Shown: piece after piece, positions 54,852-63,808 of the stretch
Layout: every line of letters begins with the position of its first letter
Position numbering within the stretch: the first letter of the stretch is position 1
NCBI RefSeq assembly: GCF_001687105.1
Contig: NZ_CP014596.1
Location: 62,001-126,000, forward strand
From: Salipiger sp. CCB-MM3
GTDB lineage: Bacteria; Pseudomonadota; Alphaproteobacteria; Rhodobacterales; Rhodobacteraceae
Reading direction: 5' to 3'
DNA: 64,000 bases
Notes under the pieces: model-generated
What the model was told of the DNA's origin: nothing
The model's database searches: none
The model's input: only the letters and a program-made list of their open reading frames with translations
Program-made: the position numbers and the translations under genes

Positions 54852-55289
54852 TCAGCCGCCGCGCAGGATGGTCTCCAGCGCCGCGCGGTAGTCGGTCGGG
54901 ATTGGCACGGGGCGGTTTTCGGTATCGGCGGCCACATGCACCACAAAGCCCTCGGCGCAGGCGCTCTCGTCGTCATTGCGGAACAGCCCCACCTCGAAGC
55001 GGGCCGAACTGCGCCCAAGGTGGCCACAGCGCAGCCCCGCGTGCAGAAGGTCGGGAAACCGCGCCTCGGCATGATAGGTGCAGCCGTTCTCGACCACCAG
55101 CGAGCGCAGCACCCCCTCGCCTTCGATGGGTATACCGCGATCCAGCTGCCAGAGCGTCACCGCGGTGTCGATGAAGGAGTGATAGGCGGCGTTGTTCAGA
55201 TGCCCGTAGGCATCATTGTCCTCCCAGCGGGTAGGAATGGCAAAGAAGGCCGCATAGTCGGCGCGGCGGGCGGGCGCGGGCCGGCTCAT
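54852..55289 (-). CDS. Hotdog-fold acyl-CoA thioesterase
   Basis: The 145-aa 4-hydroxybenzoyl-CoA thioesterase-type protein has the conserved [22 protein letters not shown] region with the catalytic Asp and helix start (residues 19-40), then [15 protein letters not shown]. The thioester substrate is unknown. Its ATG overlaps the stop of the TIGR02186-type gene (ATGA), so it is part of the tauE operon. Confidence 0.86.
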   Translation of the reverse strand: MSRPAPARRADYAAFFAIPTRWEDNDAYGHLNNAAYHSFIDTAVTLWQLDRGIPIEGEGVLRSLVVENGCTYHAEARFPDLLHAGLRCGHLGRSSARFEVGLFRNDDESACAEGFVVHVAADTENRPVPIPTDYRAALETILRGG

Positions 55290-56047
55290 CCCGAGCGGAT
55301 CGCCCGGAACGCCGCCGAAGCGCCCCAGCCGGCGATCGCCGCGATGGCCAGCGACAACAGCCCATAGGCCAGCGGCATCTGCCGCGAAAGCGTAAACAGC
55401 CAGCGCTCCAGCCCAACCTTGCCGACCTGAATTTCGCTGTCGTGCTCGGCCACCACCTTGCCGCCGCGGGTCAGCAGCACGCGGGTCAGATAGCGCCCCT
55501 CGGAAATATTCGCGGGCATGGAGATCGAGGTGTCGAACAGCGTGCTGTCACGCAGTTCGACGCTGTCTTCCTCGACGCGGTAGAGACCCTGCCGCTCGCG
55601 CACGCGGATCAGCGCCTCGGTGAACGCCTCGGAATCCATAATGTCCATCGGCGCCCCGACCGAGCGGATGGCACGCGGGATCGAGACCTCATGGCGCAGG
55701 TCCTCGACCGCAGAGATGGTCTCATTCCATGGCGCCGAAGTGGCGACCGCGTAAAAGCTCGGCGCGCTGTCGATCTCCACCGCCTCGGCATTGACCCAAA
55801 TGCCCAGCTTGCGCGCCTTGCGCCAGACGGTGACCGGCTCGAGCGGGCCCTCGACAGTGACGATCACCTGCAAGGGCGGGTCGCGCTGGATCGCCGCCTC
55901 GCGTTTGACCGCGCCGAAGATGAGAATGTCGGAGCCGTCGAAATCGGTGGTGATCGATACATTGGTGCGCGACAGCCCCATGACCACCTCTTCGGCCCGC
56001 GCGGGCAGCGCGGCGATCAGCAGAAGAAGCGCGGCCAGAAGTCTCAT
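55286..56047 (-). CDS. TIGR02186-type membrane protein
   Basis: The 253-aa protein has a signal peptide ending at PARAEE, a beta-rich periplasmic domain (ISTDFDGSDILIFGAVKRE appears as ITTDFDGSDILIFGAVKRE near residue 32, then LEPVTVWRKARKLGIWVN) and a C-terminal membrane helix. This family is typically encoded next to TauE/SafE exporters in alphaproteobacteria, as here, and its function is unknown. The start and stop overlap both neighbours by 4 nt. Confidence 0.78.
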   Translation of the reverse strand: MRLLAALLLLIAALPARAEEVVMGLSRTNVSITTDFDGSDILIFGAVKREAAIQRDPPLQVIVTVEGPLEPVTVWRKARKLGIWVNAEAVEIDSAPSFYAVATSAPWNETISAVEDLRHEVSIPRAIRSVGAPMDIMDSEAFTEALIRVRERQGLYRVEEDSVELRDSTLFDTSISMPANISEGRYLTRVLLTRGGKVVAEHDSEIQVGKVGLERWLFTLSRQMPLAYGLLSLAIAAIAGWGASAAFRAIRSG

Positions 56048-56949
56048 CCCGCCACCAGTTCGTAAAGTTCAGATGGGGTGATGAAGAGCTCCAGCGCCAG
56101 CTTGCCGCAGACCAGCAGCACCAGCGAGGCCAGCGCAATGCGCAGCTGCTCGGCCTTGAGCCTTGTGCCGAAGGCGGTGCCGATCTGCGCGCCGATGACC
56201 CCGCCGAGGATCAGGATCAGCGCCAGCAGGATGTCGACGGTGTAGTTGGTGCTGGCGTGCAGCAGCGTGGTGAAGGCGCTGACAAAGATGATCTGAAACA
56301 GCGAGGTGCCGACCACCACCTTCGTGGGCATTCCCAGCAGGTAGATCATCGCCGGCACCATGATGAAGCCGCCGCCCACCCCCATGATCGCCGCCAGCAC
56401 GCCCACCGAAAAGCCGACCAGCACCGGCGGGATCGCCGAGATGTAGAGCCCCGAGGTGCGGAAGCGCATCTTGAACGGCAGCCCGTGCACCCAGCCGTGG
56501 TGGCGCCGCTTAGGGGCCGCGCCCTTGCGCGATTTGAAGATGGCGTTGAGGCTCTCGACGAACATCAGCCCGCCGATGATCCCCAGAAACACCACATAGC
56601 AAAGCCGCACCAGAAGATCGACCTGCCCCATCTCTTTCAGCAGGTTGAAGATCCAGACCCCCAGCGCCGCGCCGACGAGGCCTCCCGCCAGCAGCACCAG
56701 CCCCATCCGCAGGTCCACCGTCTTGCGCTTGAAATGCGCCAGCACGCCGGAGATCGAACTTGCAACGATCTGGTTGGCGCCGGTGGCCACGGCGACGGCG
56801 GGCGGAATGCCCATGAAGAACAGCAGCGGCGTGATCAGAAAGCCGCCGCCGACGCCGAACATTCCCGACAGAACGCCGACGATCCCGCCCAGACCGAAGA
56901 GCAGGAAGACATTGACCGAAACCTCGGCGATGGGGAGGTAGATCTGCAT
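56044..56949 (-). CDS. Sulfite exporter TauE/SafE family protein
   Basis: The 301-aa membrane protein has about eight helices in two halves, with the repeated family motif GVLSGMFGVGGGFLITPLL (about residues 24-42) and AAIMGVGGGFIMVPAMIYLLG in the second half. These proteins export sulfite, sulfoacetate or similar organosulfur anions. The ATG at 56949 was chosen over an open frame to 56985. First gene of the operon tauE-TIGR02186-thioesterase. A dispersed repeat lies upstream. Confidence 0.9.
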   Translation of the reverse strand: MQIYLPIAEVSVNVFLLFGLGGIVGVLSGMFGVGGGFLITPLLFFMGIPPAVAVATGANQIVASSISGVLAHFKRKTVDLRMGLVLLAGGLVGAALGVWIFNLLKEMGQVDLLVRLCYVVFLGIIGGLMFVESLNAIFKSRKGAAPKRRHHGWVHGLPFKMRFRTSGLYISAIPPVLVGFSVGVLAAIMGVGGGFIMVPAMIYLLGMPTKVVVGTSLFQIIFVSAFTTLLHASTNYTVDILLALILILGGVIGAQIGTAFGTRLKAEQLRIALASLVLLVCGKLALELFITPSELYELVAG

Positions 56950-57067
56950 GCCGCTGACTTTGCGTCCGCGCTGGCGATTTGGCAACCAAGCGGGATGTGA
57001 CGTTGATGTGTCGCGGCGGAATTCACACAGCCCCCGCGCCGCGCCGGGTGGCTGGTGCAGCGATGCA

Positions 57068-57159
57068 TATTTTTAAAGAGAAGAAGCCCGCTGCCGCAGC
57101 GCATGTCCCTTCTTCTCTTCTAAAATACGCCGGGGAGCGCGAGGGGCAGCGCCCCTCGC
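57068..57159. repeat. Dispersed element, AGAAGAAG-tail type, copy 2, full inverted repeat
   Basis: The left arm at 57068-57086 (TATTTTTAAAGAGAAGAAG) pairs with the right arm at 57109-57127 (17 of 19). The right side continues ACGCCGGGGAGC into a hairpin (GCGAGGGG with CCCCTCGC, 57139-57159). Bases 57109-57159 are the reverse complement of 40526-40576 with minor differences. It lies 18 nt 3' of the permease stop at 57178 and about 120 nt upstream of the tauE start. Confidence 0.8.
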
Positions 57160-57177
57160 ACCTTTGTTCAAGCCGCC

Positions 57178-58146
57178 TCAGCGTTCCTTCACATATGGCT
57201 CGCCGCCGGCGCGCGGCGGGATCGCCTTGCCGACGAAACCGGCAAGGATCACCACGGTCAGGATGTAGGGCAGCGCGTCCATCACCTGTACCGGGATGAT
57301 GATCCCGCCAAGGTCAATGTTCTGATAGCGCAGCGCCACCGCCTGCAGCAGGCCGAAGAGCAGGCAGGCATAGAGCGCGTACCACGGCCGCCATTTGGCG
57401 AAGATCAGCGCCGCCAGCGCGATATAGCCGCGCCCGGCGGTCATCTCGCGCACGAAGCCCGCCTGCAGGCCGGTGGCTAGGTAAGCGCCCGCGAGGCCGC
57501 AGAGCAGCCCGCAGATGGCGATTGCCGCATAGCGCAGCGCAACCACCGAGACACCGGCGGTGTCCACCGCCTCGGGCGCTTCGCCCACCGCGCGCAGGCG
57601 CAGGCCAAAGCGGGTGCGATAGAGGATCCACCAGGTCAGCGGCACCATCAGGAAGGCGACATAGACGAGGATTGAATGGCCGGAGATCAGCTCGTAATAG
57701 AGCGGGCCGATGACGGGCACGCCGCGCAGCGCCTCGGCGAAGGGCAGCGTGATGCTCTCGAAGCGGCCGCCGCCCATCAGCGAGGGCGTGCGCCCGCCCT
57801 GAGAGAACCAGTCCTGCGCGATGAGCACCGTCAGCCCCGAGGCGAGGAAGTTGATCGCCACGCCCGAGATCAGCTGATTGCCGCGGAAGGTGATCGAGGC
57901 GAAGCCGTGGATGAACGACATCAGCATCGAGGCGGCGATGCCCGCCAGAAGGCCGAGCCAGACCGAGCCGGTGACCGCCGCGATGGCCGCCGACAGAAAA
58001 GCCGCGGCGAGCATCTTGCCCTCGAGCCCGATGTCGACGATGCCCGAGCGTTCCGAGAACAGCCCCGCAAGGCAGGCCAGCAGCAGCGGCGTGGCGAGGC
58101 GCACGGTGGAATCGAGCACCTGCAGAAGCGTCGCGTAATCCATCAC
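57178..58146 (-). CDS. BMP/nucleoside-type ABC transporter permease 2
   Basis: The 322-aa permease has about nine helices and the family motifs LFSERSGIVDIGLEGKMLAAAF (near residue 30) and GRGYIALAALIFAKWRP. It resembles the NupQ/BmpC-type permeases that import nucleosides with a BMP lipoprotein-like binding protein. It is coupled to the other permease by an ATGA overlap. Confidence 0.88.
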   Translation of the reverse strand: MMDYATLLQVLDSTVRLATPLLLACLAGLFSERSGIVDIGLEGKMLAAAFLSAAIAAVTGSVWLGLLAGIAASMLMSFIHGFASITFRGNQLISGVAINFLASGLTVLIAQDWFSQGGRTPSLMGGGRFESITLPFAEALRGVPVIGPLYYELISGHSILVYVAFLMVPLTWWILYRTRFGLRLRAVGEAPEAVDTAGVSVVALRYAAIAICGLLCGLAGAYLATGLQAGFVREMTAGRGYIALAALIFAKWRPWYALYACLLFGLLQAVALRYQNIDLGGIIIPVQVMDALPYILTVVILAGFVGKAIPPRAGGEPYVKER

Positions 58147-59237
58147 GAGGACCTCCGGCGCATGGACATGAAGAGCTTTTCGAGCGGCAGGCGGACCATA
58201 TTGTCGAGCGCCCCGGTGAAGAGGATCACCAGCGCCTGAATCACGGTGATCAGCTCACGCGGGATATTGGTCCAAAGCGCCAATTCCGCCCCGCCCTGAT
58301 AGAGAAAGCCGAAGAGCAGCGCCGCAAGGAACACGCCCACCGGGTGCGAGCGGCCCATGAGCGCCACGGCGATGCCGATGAAGCCCGCGCCCTCGGTCGC
58401 GTTGAGCACCAGCCGTTCGGCCTCGCCCATGGTGGTGTTGAGCGCCATCATCCCCGCAAGCCCGCCGGAGATCAGCATGGCGACCACGGTGATGCGCACC
58501 GGCGAGATGCCCGCATAGCGCGCGGCGCTTTCGGACTGACCGAAGGCGCGGATCTCATAGCCGAGCTTGGTGCGCCAGATGAGGAACCAGAAGGCGATGC
58601 AGGCGGCGACCGCAAGGAAGAAGGTCACATTTGCGGGCGAGCCGCGAAAGAGCGGGTTGCCCTCGGTGGCGAACATATCCTGAAACGTCGGCAGATGGGT
58701 CGCTGCCGGGAATGTGCCGGTGGCGGGCTCCATGGCGCCGACGGGGCGCAGCAGGTTCACCAGAACGTAGTTCAGCAGCGCCGCGGCGATGAAATTGAAC
58801 ATGATCGTGGTGATCACGATGTGGCTGCCGCGCTTGGCCTGCAGCCATGCCGGGATGAAGGCCCATGCCGCGCCGAAAGCCGCCGCTGCCAGCGTCGCCA
58901 CCAAAAGCGCCACCGACCAATGCGGGAAGGGGATGAACAGGCACGCCAGCGCCACCCCCAGCCCGCCGATCATCGCCTGCCCTTCGCCGCCGATGTTGAA
59001 CATCTTGGCATGAAAAGCGATGGCGACGCAGAGGCCGGTGAAGATGAAGTTGGTCGTATAGTAGAGCGTGTAGCCCCAGCCGGACGAGCGCATCAGCGCG
59101 CCGTCGACCATCAGCTTGAAGGCCTCGATCGGGTTCTCGCCAATGGCGAGGATCACGCCGGCCGACAGGATCGCCGCCAGCAGGATCGAGATCAGGGGCA
59201 CGAGCACCGCATCGGCCCAGGCGGGCATCTTATCCAT
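58143..59237 (-). CDS. BMP/nucleoside-type ABC transporter permease 1
   Basis: The 364-aa permease has about ten helices, with FHAKMFNIGGEGQAMIGGLG, GSHIVITTIMFNFIAAALLNYVL and GFIGIAVALMGRSHPVGV, matching the NupP type. It forms the membrane channel with the following permease. It lies 92 nt downstream of the ATPase gene; the gap contains a half copy of the dispersed element. Confidence 0.88.
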   Translation of the reverse strand: MDKMPAWADAVLVPLISILLAAILSAGVILAIGENPIEAFKLMVDGALMRSSGWGYTLYYTTNFIFTGLCVAIAFHAKMFNIGGEGQAMIGGLGVALACLFIPFPHWSVALLVATLAAAAFGAAWAFIPAWLQAKRGSHIVITTIMFNFIAAALLNYVLVNLLRPVGAMEPATGTFPAATHLPTFQDMFATEGNPLFRGSPANVTFFLAVAACIAFWFLIWRTKLGYEIRAFGQSESAARYAGISPVRITVVAMLISGGLAGMMALNTTMGEAERLVLNATEGAGFIGIAVALMGRSHPVGVFLAALLFGFLYQGGAELALWTNIPRELITVIQALVILFTGALDNMVRLPLEKLFMSMRRRSS

Positions 59238-59288
59238 TCGGAACCTCGTTCGTCTTTCTGGTCCGGGCAGCGCCCTGCGGGCGCTGAT

Positions 59289-59320
59289 GCCTCCGGCGGG
59301 CGTATTTGGGGAACAATGAA
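59289..59320. repeat. Dispersed element, AACAATGAA-tail type, single arm (copy 3)
   Basis: These 32 bp (GCCTCCGGCGG followed by GCGTATTTGGGG and AACAATGAA) are identical to 6786-6817. No second TTCATTGTT arm is found nearby. Just beside it CAGCGCCC (59268-59275) and GGGCGCTG (59279-59286) form an 8-bp hairpin. It sits inside the BMP operon, 9 nt 3' of the ATPase stop. Confidence 0.75.
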
Positions 59321-59329
59321 GCGGCGCGG

Positions 59330-60931
59330 TCAGTCATGCTGGCTTGCCTCGCGCGCTTCTTTCTCGTGCAGCGAGGCGTCCACCGCGTCGATGAGCTTGC
59401 CTTCGGGCTTTTCGGTGACCCCGGCCATCAGCAGGCCAAGCTCGGTCTGGTCGGTCTCATCCGGCATCCGCTCGCCCATGATCTTGCCGTCGAACATCAC
59501 CGCGATGCGGTCGGACAGCGAGAAGATCTCGTCAAGCTCCACCGAGACCAGAAGGATCGCCTTGCCCTTGTCACGCAGGCGGATGATCTCTTGGTGGATG
59601 AACTCGATGGCGCCAATGTCGACGCCGCGGGTGGGCTGACCGATCAGCAGCACCTCGGGGTCGCGCTCGATCTCGCGCGCGAGCACGATCTTTTGCTGGT
59701 TGCCGCCCGAGAAGTTGCGCGCGGCCAGCGCCGGGTTCGGCGGGCGCACGTCATAGCGCGTCATCTTGTCCTGCGCCTCCTCGCGGATCAGCGCATTGTT
59801 CATCAGGATGCCCGACTGGTAATGCGGATCGCGGTGGTAGCCGAAGACGGTGTTTTCCCACGCGGTATAGGCCATGATCAGCCCTTCGTGCTGGCGGTCT
59901 TCGGGCACATGGCCGATGCCGGCAGCACGGCGTGCGCTGCCATCGGCTCCGGCACCCGAGAGCGGCAGGTTTTGGCCGTGCATGATCACCGTGCCGGTGC
60001 CCTCGGCAGAGCCGCCCAGCACCGACAGAAGCTCTGACTGGCCATTGCCCGCGACGCCCGCGATGCCCAGCACCTCACCGGCGCGCAGCTGCAGCGACAC
60101 GCCCTTGAGCCGCTCGACCCCGGCGCTGTCCACATGGCGCAGGTCCTGCACGTCGAGCAGCACCTCGCCGGGCTGCGCGGCGGCCTTGTCGACACGCAGC
60201 AGCACCTTGCGCCCGACCATCAACTCGGCGAGCTGCTCGGGCGAGGTTTCGGCGGTCTTGACGGTGGCGGTCATCTGCCCGCGGCGCATCACCGAGACGG
60301 TGTCGGTGATCTCCATGATCTCGCGCAGCTTGTGGGTGATCAGGATGACGGTTTTGCCCTCGGCCCGCAGGTGGTCGAGGATGCGGAAGAGGTGATCGGC
60401 CTCGGCCGGGGTCAGCACCCCGGTGGGCTCGTCGAGGATGAGAATATCGGCCTGACGGTAGAGCGCCTTGAGGATCTCGACGCGCTGCTGGTGGCCGACC
60501 GAGAGGTTCTCGACCAACTCGTCGGGATCGACGGCCAGTTCGTATTCCTCGGCCAGCTGTTTCAGAACGCCCCGTGCGCGCGCCAGCGAGGGGCGCAGCA
60601 TCGGTCCGTCCTCGGCGCCGAGGATGACGTTCTCCAGCACCGTGAAGTTCTGCACCAGCTTGAAGTGCTGGAACACCATGCCGATGCCCGCCGAGATCGC
60701 GGCCTGACTGTCGGTGATGTCCTTCTTGGCGCCATTCACCCAGATCTCGCCCGCGTCGGCCTTGTAGAAGCCGTAGAGGATGGACATGAGGGTGGATTTA
60801 CCGGCGCCATTCTCGCCGATGATGCCGTGGATCGTGCCGGGCATCACGCGGATCGAGATATCCTTGTTGGCCTGGACGGGGCCGAAGGCTTTGGAGATGC
60901 CCTTCAGCTCGATGGCGGGGATGTCGTTCAT
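59330..60931 (-). CDS. BMP/nucleoside-type ABC transporter ATPase (duplicated)
   Basis: The 533-aa protein has two ABC domains. The first has [26 protein letters not shown] and LILDEPTGVLTP. The second has a degenerate P-loop region, GVAGNGQSELL, signature FSGGNQQKIVLAREI and LLIGQPTRGVDIGA. This is the RbsA/NupO layout. It energises the two permeases. The ATG at 60931 was chosen; the open frame to 61042 runs into the intergenic region. Confidence 0.9.
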   Translation of the reverse strand: MNDIPAIELKGISKAFGPVQANKDISIRVMPGTIHGIIGENGAGKSTLMSILYGFYKADAGEIWVNGAKKDITDSQAAISAGIGMVFQHFKLVQNFTVLENVILGAEDGPMLRPSLARARGVLKQLAEEYELAVDPDELVENLSVGHQQRVEILKALYRQADILILDEPTGVLTPAEADHLFRILDHLRAEGKTVILITHKLREIMEITDTVSVMRRGQMTATVKTAETSPEQLAELMVGRKVLLRVDKAAAQPGEVLLDVQDLRHVDSAGVERLKGVSLQLRAGEVLGIAGVAGNGQSELLSVLGGSAEGTGTVIMHGQNLPLSGAGADGSARRAAGIGHVPEDRQHEGLIMAYTAWENTVFGYHRDPHYQSGILMNNALIREEAQDKMTRYDVRPPNPALAARNFSGGNQQKIVLAREIERDPEVLLIGQPTRGVDIGAIEFIHQEIIRLRDKGKAILLVSVELDEIFSLSDRIAVMFDGKIMGERMPDETDQTELGLLMAGVTEKPEGKLIDAVDASLHEKEAREASQHD

Positions 60932-60958
60932 GCGGAGCCTCACGGCATTGGATAGTAC

Positions 60959-60990
60959 GGCCCGGCCTCCTGTAAACGAGGAACCGGGCC
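60959..60990 (-). other. Stem-loop upstream of the ATPase gene
   Basis: GGCCCGG (60959-60965) pairs with CCGGGCC (60984-60990), extended inward by CCTC/GAGG. It lies in the 118-nt gap between the binding-protein stop and the ATPase start, next to a second hairpin. Processing or attenuation is likely. Confidence 0.5.
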
Positions 60991-61004
60991 ACACGAAAGC
61001 AGAA

Positions 61005-61036
61005 ATCGGGGACACGCCAGCAGGCACGCCCCCGAT
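61005..61036 (-). terminator. Attenuator-like hairpin after the BMP binding protein gene
   Basis: ATCGGGG (61005-61011) pairs with the CCCCGAT ending at 61036, with partial extension inward (11 of 14). On the minus strand it is followed by TTTCTGCTTT, so it can act as a partial terminator and keep binding-protein mRNA in excess. Confidence 0.62.
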
Positions 61037-61049
61037 CGTCAAGAGGTGA

Positions 61050-62054
61050 TCAGAAGTTCAGCGCGGGGCAGCTGTCATCCGCCGAGTAATCGTGAACCTC
61101 GATCTCGCCAGCCACGATCTTCTCGCGCGCCTCGTCAACGGCGGCTTTCATCTCGTCAGAGAGCAGCTCGGCGTTGTTCTCGTCGAGCGCGTAGCCGACG
61201 CCGTTCTCGGCAAGGCCCAGCACCTTCACGCCGGTCTTGAGCTCGGTGCCTTCGGTCATCGCCTCAGCCACGGCCACATCGACGCGCTTGAGCATGGAGG
61301 TCAGAACCTTGCCCGGGTGCAGGTAGTTCTGGTTGCTGTCGACGCCGACCGAGAGGATGCCCTCGTCCGCGGCGGTCTGCAGCACGCCGATGCCGGTGCC
61401 ACCAGCGGCGGCGAAGATCACGTCGGCGCCCTGGCTGATCTGTGCCTTGGTCAGCTCCGAGCCCTTCACCGGGTCGTTCCATGCGGCGGGGGTGGTGCCG
61501 GTCATGTTGGAGATCACGTTGATGTCATCGCTGACCGCTTTGGCACCCTGCGCGTAGCCGCAGGCGAATTTGCGGATCAGCGGGATGTCCATGCCGCCGA
61601 CAAAGCCCACGGTGCCCGACTCGGAAGCCATCGCCGCCAGCATGCCGACAAGGTAGGAGCCCTCATGCTCGGAGAAGAGGATCGACAGGACGTTGGGATG
61701 CTCTTCAGGGTCGACGAAACCGTCGATGGTCACGAATTTGGTGTCCGGGTAATCCGCGGCGATTGCGGCGATCGGCGAGGACATCGAGAAGCCGGTGGTC
61801 ACAACCGGGTTGAAGCCAGCCTCGGCAAAGCGGCGCAGGGCCTGCTCACGCTGGGCTTCAGACTGCAATTCGATGTCCTTGTAGGAGCCGCCGGTCTCTT
61901 TGGCGTACATCTCGGCGCCGTTGTAGGCGGCCTCGTTGAAGGATTTGTCGAACTTGCCGCCGAGGTCGTAGATCAGCGCCGGATCCGCCAGCGCGGCGCC
62001 TGCGGTCAGGGCCAGCGTTGCGGCGGTGCCGAGGATGGATTTCATGAGGGTCAT
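61050..62054 (-). CDS. BMP-family ABC transporter substrate-binding protein
   Basis: The 334-aa precursor has a signal peptide (MTLMKSILGTAATLALTAGA) and the basic membrane protein fold: LIYDLGGKFDKSFNEAAYNG, TTGFSMSSPIAAIAADYPDTKFVTIDG, GTVGFVGGMDIPLIRKFACGY and ADVIFAAAGGTGIGVLQ. It binds purine nucleosides or related ligands for the downstream ATPase and permeases; the ligand is not proven. The ATG at 62054 has GGGAG upstream. Confidence 0.9.
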   Translation of the reverse strand: MTLMKSILGTAATLALTAGAALADPALIYDLGGKFDKSFNEAAYNGAEMYAKETGGSYKDIELQSEAQREQALRRFAEAGFNPVVTTGFSMSSPIAAIAADYPDTKFVTIDGFVDPEEHPNVLSILFSEHEGSYLVGMLAAMASESGTVGFVGGMDIPLIRKFACGYAQGAKAVSDDINVISNMTGTTPAAWNDPVKGSELTKAQISQGADVIFAAAGGTGIGVLQTAADEGILSVGVDSNQNYLHPGKVLTSMLKRVDVAVAEAMTEGTELKTGVKVLGLAENGVGYALDENNAELLSDEMKAAVDEAREKIVAGEIEVHDYSADDSCPALNF

Positions 62055-62212
62055 AGGGTGCTCCCGGGTCTGGACGAGCGGGGTCTGTTCTGCGTGCCCC
62101 GCACTTTGGACTGCCCTGTGGCAGATCATGCCCGATAATGCGTTGCCCTAGCGGCGGGTCAACAGGTTTTTGCAAGTCCACGCACAGGGTTGGCCTGCCG
62201 CAACGCCTAACC

Positions 62213-62632
62213 TCAGGTAAGCGCACGGCTCATGAGCAGCGCATCGTCGCGCCCGCCGCCGGGCCGGTGGTAATAGGCTTTCCGCCGGCCGGTCACCTGA
62301 TAACCGCAGGCCTCGTAAAAGCCGCGAGCACCTAGGTTTTCCGACGCCACCTCAAGAAAGACAGTGGCCACACCGCGGGCCGCGGCCTGCGCCTCAAAGG
62401 CCTGCAGAACCGCCCGCCCTGCCCCCTTGCGCTGCTGCGCAGGATTGGTGGCAAGCGCGAGGATCTCCGCCTCGTCCAGCACCACGCGGCCAAGCACAAA
62501 GGCGCCCTCCCCGCGCACCAGCAGGCTGGAGGGCTGATCGAGCGTGCCCGCAAATGCCGCCTCGGTCCAAGGGTCCATATGGGTGTAGGCGCGGGCCGAG
62601 AGCGCGGCCAGTTCGGCGGCGGTCAGGCTCAT
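62213..62632 (-). CDS. rimI: GNAT acetyltransferase, RimI-like
   Basis: The 139-aa GNAT protein has the acetyl-CoA loop NPAQQRKGAGRAVLQ and the LEVASENLGARGFYEACGYQVTGRRKAYY motif region split across residues 90-120, typical of RimI. RimI acetylates ribosomal protein S18. It follows tsaB by 4 nt, the normal tsaB-rimI order. The ATG at 62632 was chosen over longer frames through tsaB. Confidence 0.86.
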   Translation of the reverse strand: MSLTAAELAALSARAYTHMDPWTEAAFAGTLDQPSSLLVRGEGAFVLGRVVLDEAEILALATNPAQQRKGAGRAVLQAFEAQAAARGVATVFLEVASENLGARGFYEACGYQVTGRRKAYYHRPGGGRDDALLMSRALT

Positions 62633-62636
62633 GCGC

Positions 62637-63200
62637 TTAGTCCAGCAAGCGCGGCGCCGCATCGCGCGACGGCGCGGCATCGGCGGCCCGGATGTAAAGC
62701 GGAGCAGGACGGCGGCCCGGCTCCTTCTGCGCGGCGACCTGTGCGATGCGGATCGCCAGATCTCGCGGCTCGGGCGGCAACACCGCGTCGCTGTCTTCGG
62801 CAGAGACCAGCGCCGGGGTCTCCCAGTTGCGCTGCACGTAGATCTGCCCGCGCGGTGCGGGCACCCCGGCCAGAACGTCGGGCTGTTCGTGATGGATCGC
62901 CTCGAAGGTGCTCACCCCGATGGCCGGAGCCTCCAGCCCCAGCGCCAGCCCGCGGGCGGTCGAGACCGAAATGCGGATCCCGGTGAAATTGCCCGGTCCG
63001 ATGCCCACGGCGATCAGATCAAGATCGCCCCAGACAACCCCGCCCTCGGCCAGCACTTCCTCGAGCAGCGGCATCAGGCGCTCGGCCTGTCCACGGCCCA
63101 TATCCTCGGCCTTCGCCGCCAGCACCTCGTCGCCACGCAGCAAAGCGGCCGCGCAATGCGCGGCCGATGTGTCGAAGGCTAGGATCAGTTGATCAGGCAT
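62637..63200 (-). CDS. tsaB: tRNA threonylcarbamoyladenosine complex subunit TsaB
   Basis: The 187-aa protein has the ASKHA start LILAFDTSAAHCAAALL, GIGPGNFTGIRISVSTARGLALGLEAP and a shorter C-terminal half than TsaD. It is a scaffold subunit of the TsaBDE complex that transfers threonylcarbamoyl to A37 of tRNAs. TsaC is encoded at 5762-6709. It is followed by rimI and preceded, 17 nt upstream, by the nfuA-like gene. Confidence 0.92.
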   Translation of the reverse strand: MPDQLILAFDTSAAHCAAALLRGDEVLAAKAEDMGRGQAERLMPLLEEVLAEGGVVWGDLDLIAVGIGPGNFTGIRISVSTARGLALGLEAPAIGVSTFEAIHHEQPDVLAGVPAPRGQIYVQRNWETPALVSAEDSDAVLPPEPRDLAIRIAQVAAQKEPGRRPAPLYIRAADAAPSRDAAPRLLD

Positions 63201-63217
63201 GGATCGCTCCGGAGCGC

Positions 63218-63778
63218 TCAGACGGCGACCGGGCGTACCTCGGTCACTTCGGGGATGTAGTGGCGCAGCAGGTTCTCAATGCCCATCTTCAGCGTCAGCG
63301 TCGACGAGGGGCAGCCCGCGCAGGCGCCCTGCATGTGCAGATAGACCACGCCACGGTCAAAGCCGTGGAAGGTGATGTCACCGCCATCCTGCGCCACGGC
63401 CGGACGCACGCGGCTGTCGAGCAATTCCTTGATCTGGCCGACGATTTCAGCGTCCTCGCCTTCAAAGGCCTTATGGCCCGAGGCTTGCGCTTCGCCCGCC
63501 ATGACCGGCTCGCCGGACTGGAAATGCTCCATGATCGCGCCCAGAACGGCGGGCTTCACATGGTCCCAATCAGCGGCTTCGTCCTTGGTGACGGTGACGA
63601 AATCATTGCCAAAGAACACGCCGGTGACACCGGCGACCGAGAACAGGCGCTTGGCCAGCGGCGAGTTGTCCGCGCCCTCGGGCGTGGGGAAATCCGCGGT
63701 GCCTGCCTCCAGCACGGTCTGGCCCGGCAGGAACTTCAGCGTCGCGGGGTTCGGGGTGGATTCGGTCTGGATGAACAT
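63218..63778 (-). CDS. NifU-family Fe-S cluster carrier (Nfu/NfuA-like)
   Basis: The 186-aa protein has an N-terminal Nfu domain (FIQTESTPNPATLKFLPG, residues 2-19, then VFFGNDFVTVTKDE) and a C-terminal NifU domain with RPAVAQDGGDI and the cluster-binding C153-x2-C156 (CAGCPSS). It carries 4Fe-4S clusters to client enzymes. It heads a minus-strand group nfu-tsaB-rimI. A promoter with an Irr-box-like sequence lies just upstream. Confidence 0.92.
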   Translation of the reverse strand: MFIQTESTPNPATLKFLPGQTVLEAGTADFPTPEGADNSPLAKRLFSVAGVTGVFFGNDFVTVTKDEAADWDHVKPAVLGAIMEHFQSGEPVMAGEAQASGHKAFEGEDAEIVGQIKELLDSRVRPAVAQDGGDITFHGFDRGVVYLHMQGACAGCPSSTLTLKMGIENLLRHYIPEVTEVRPVAV

Positions 63779-63808
63779 CTGCGATAGTCCTTTTTGCGGG
63801 CTGGACCC

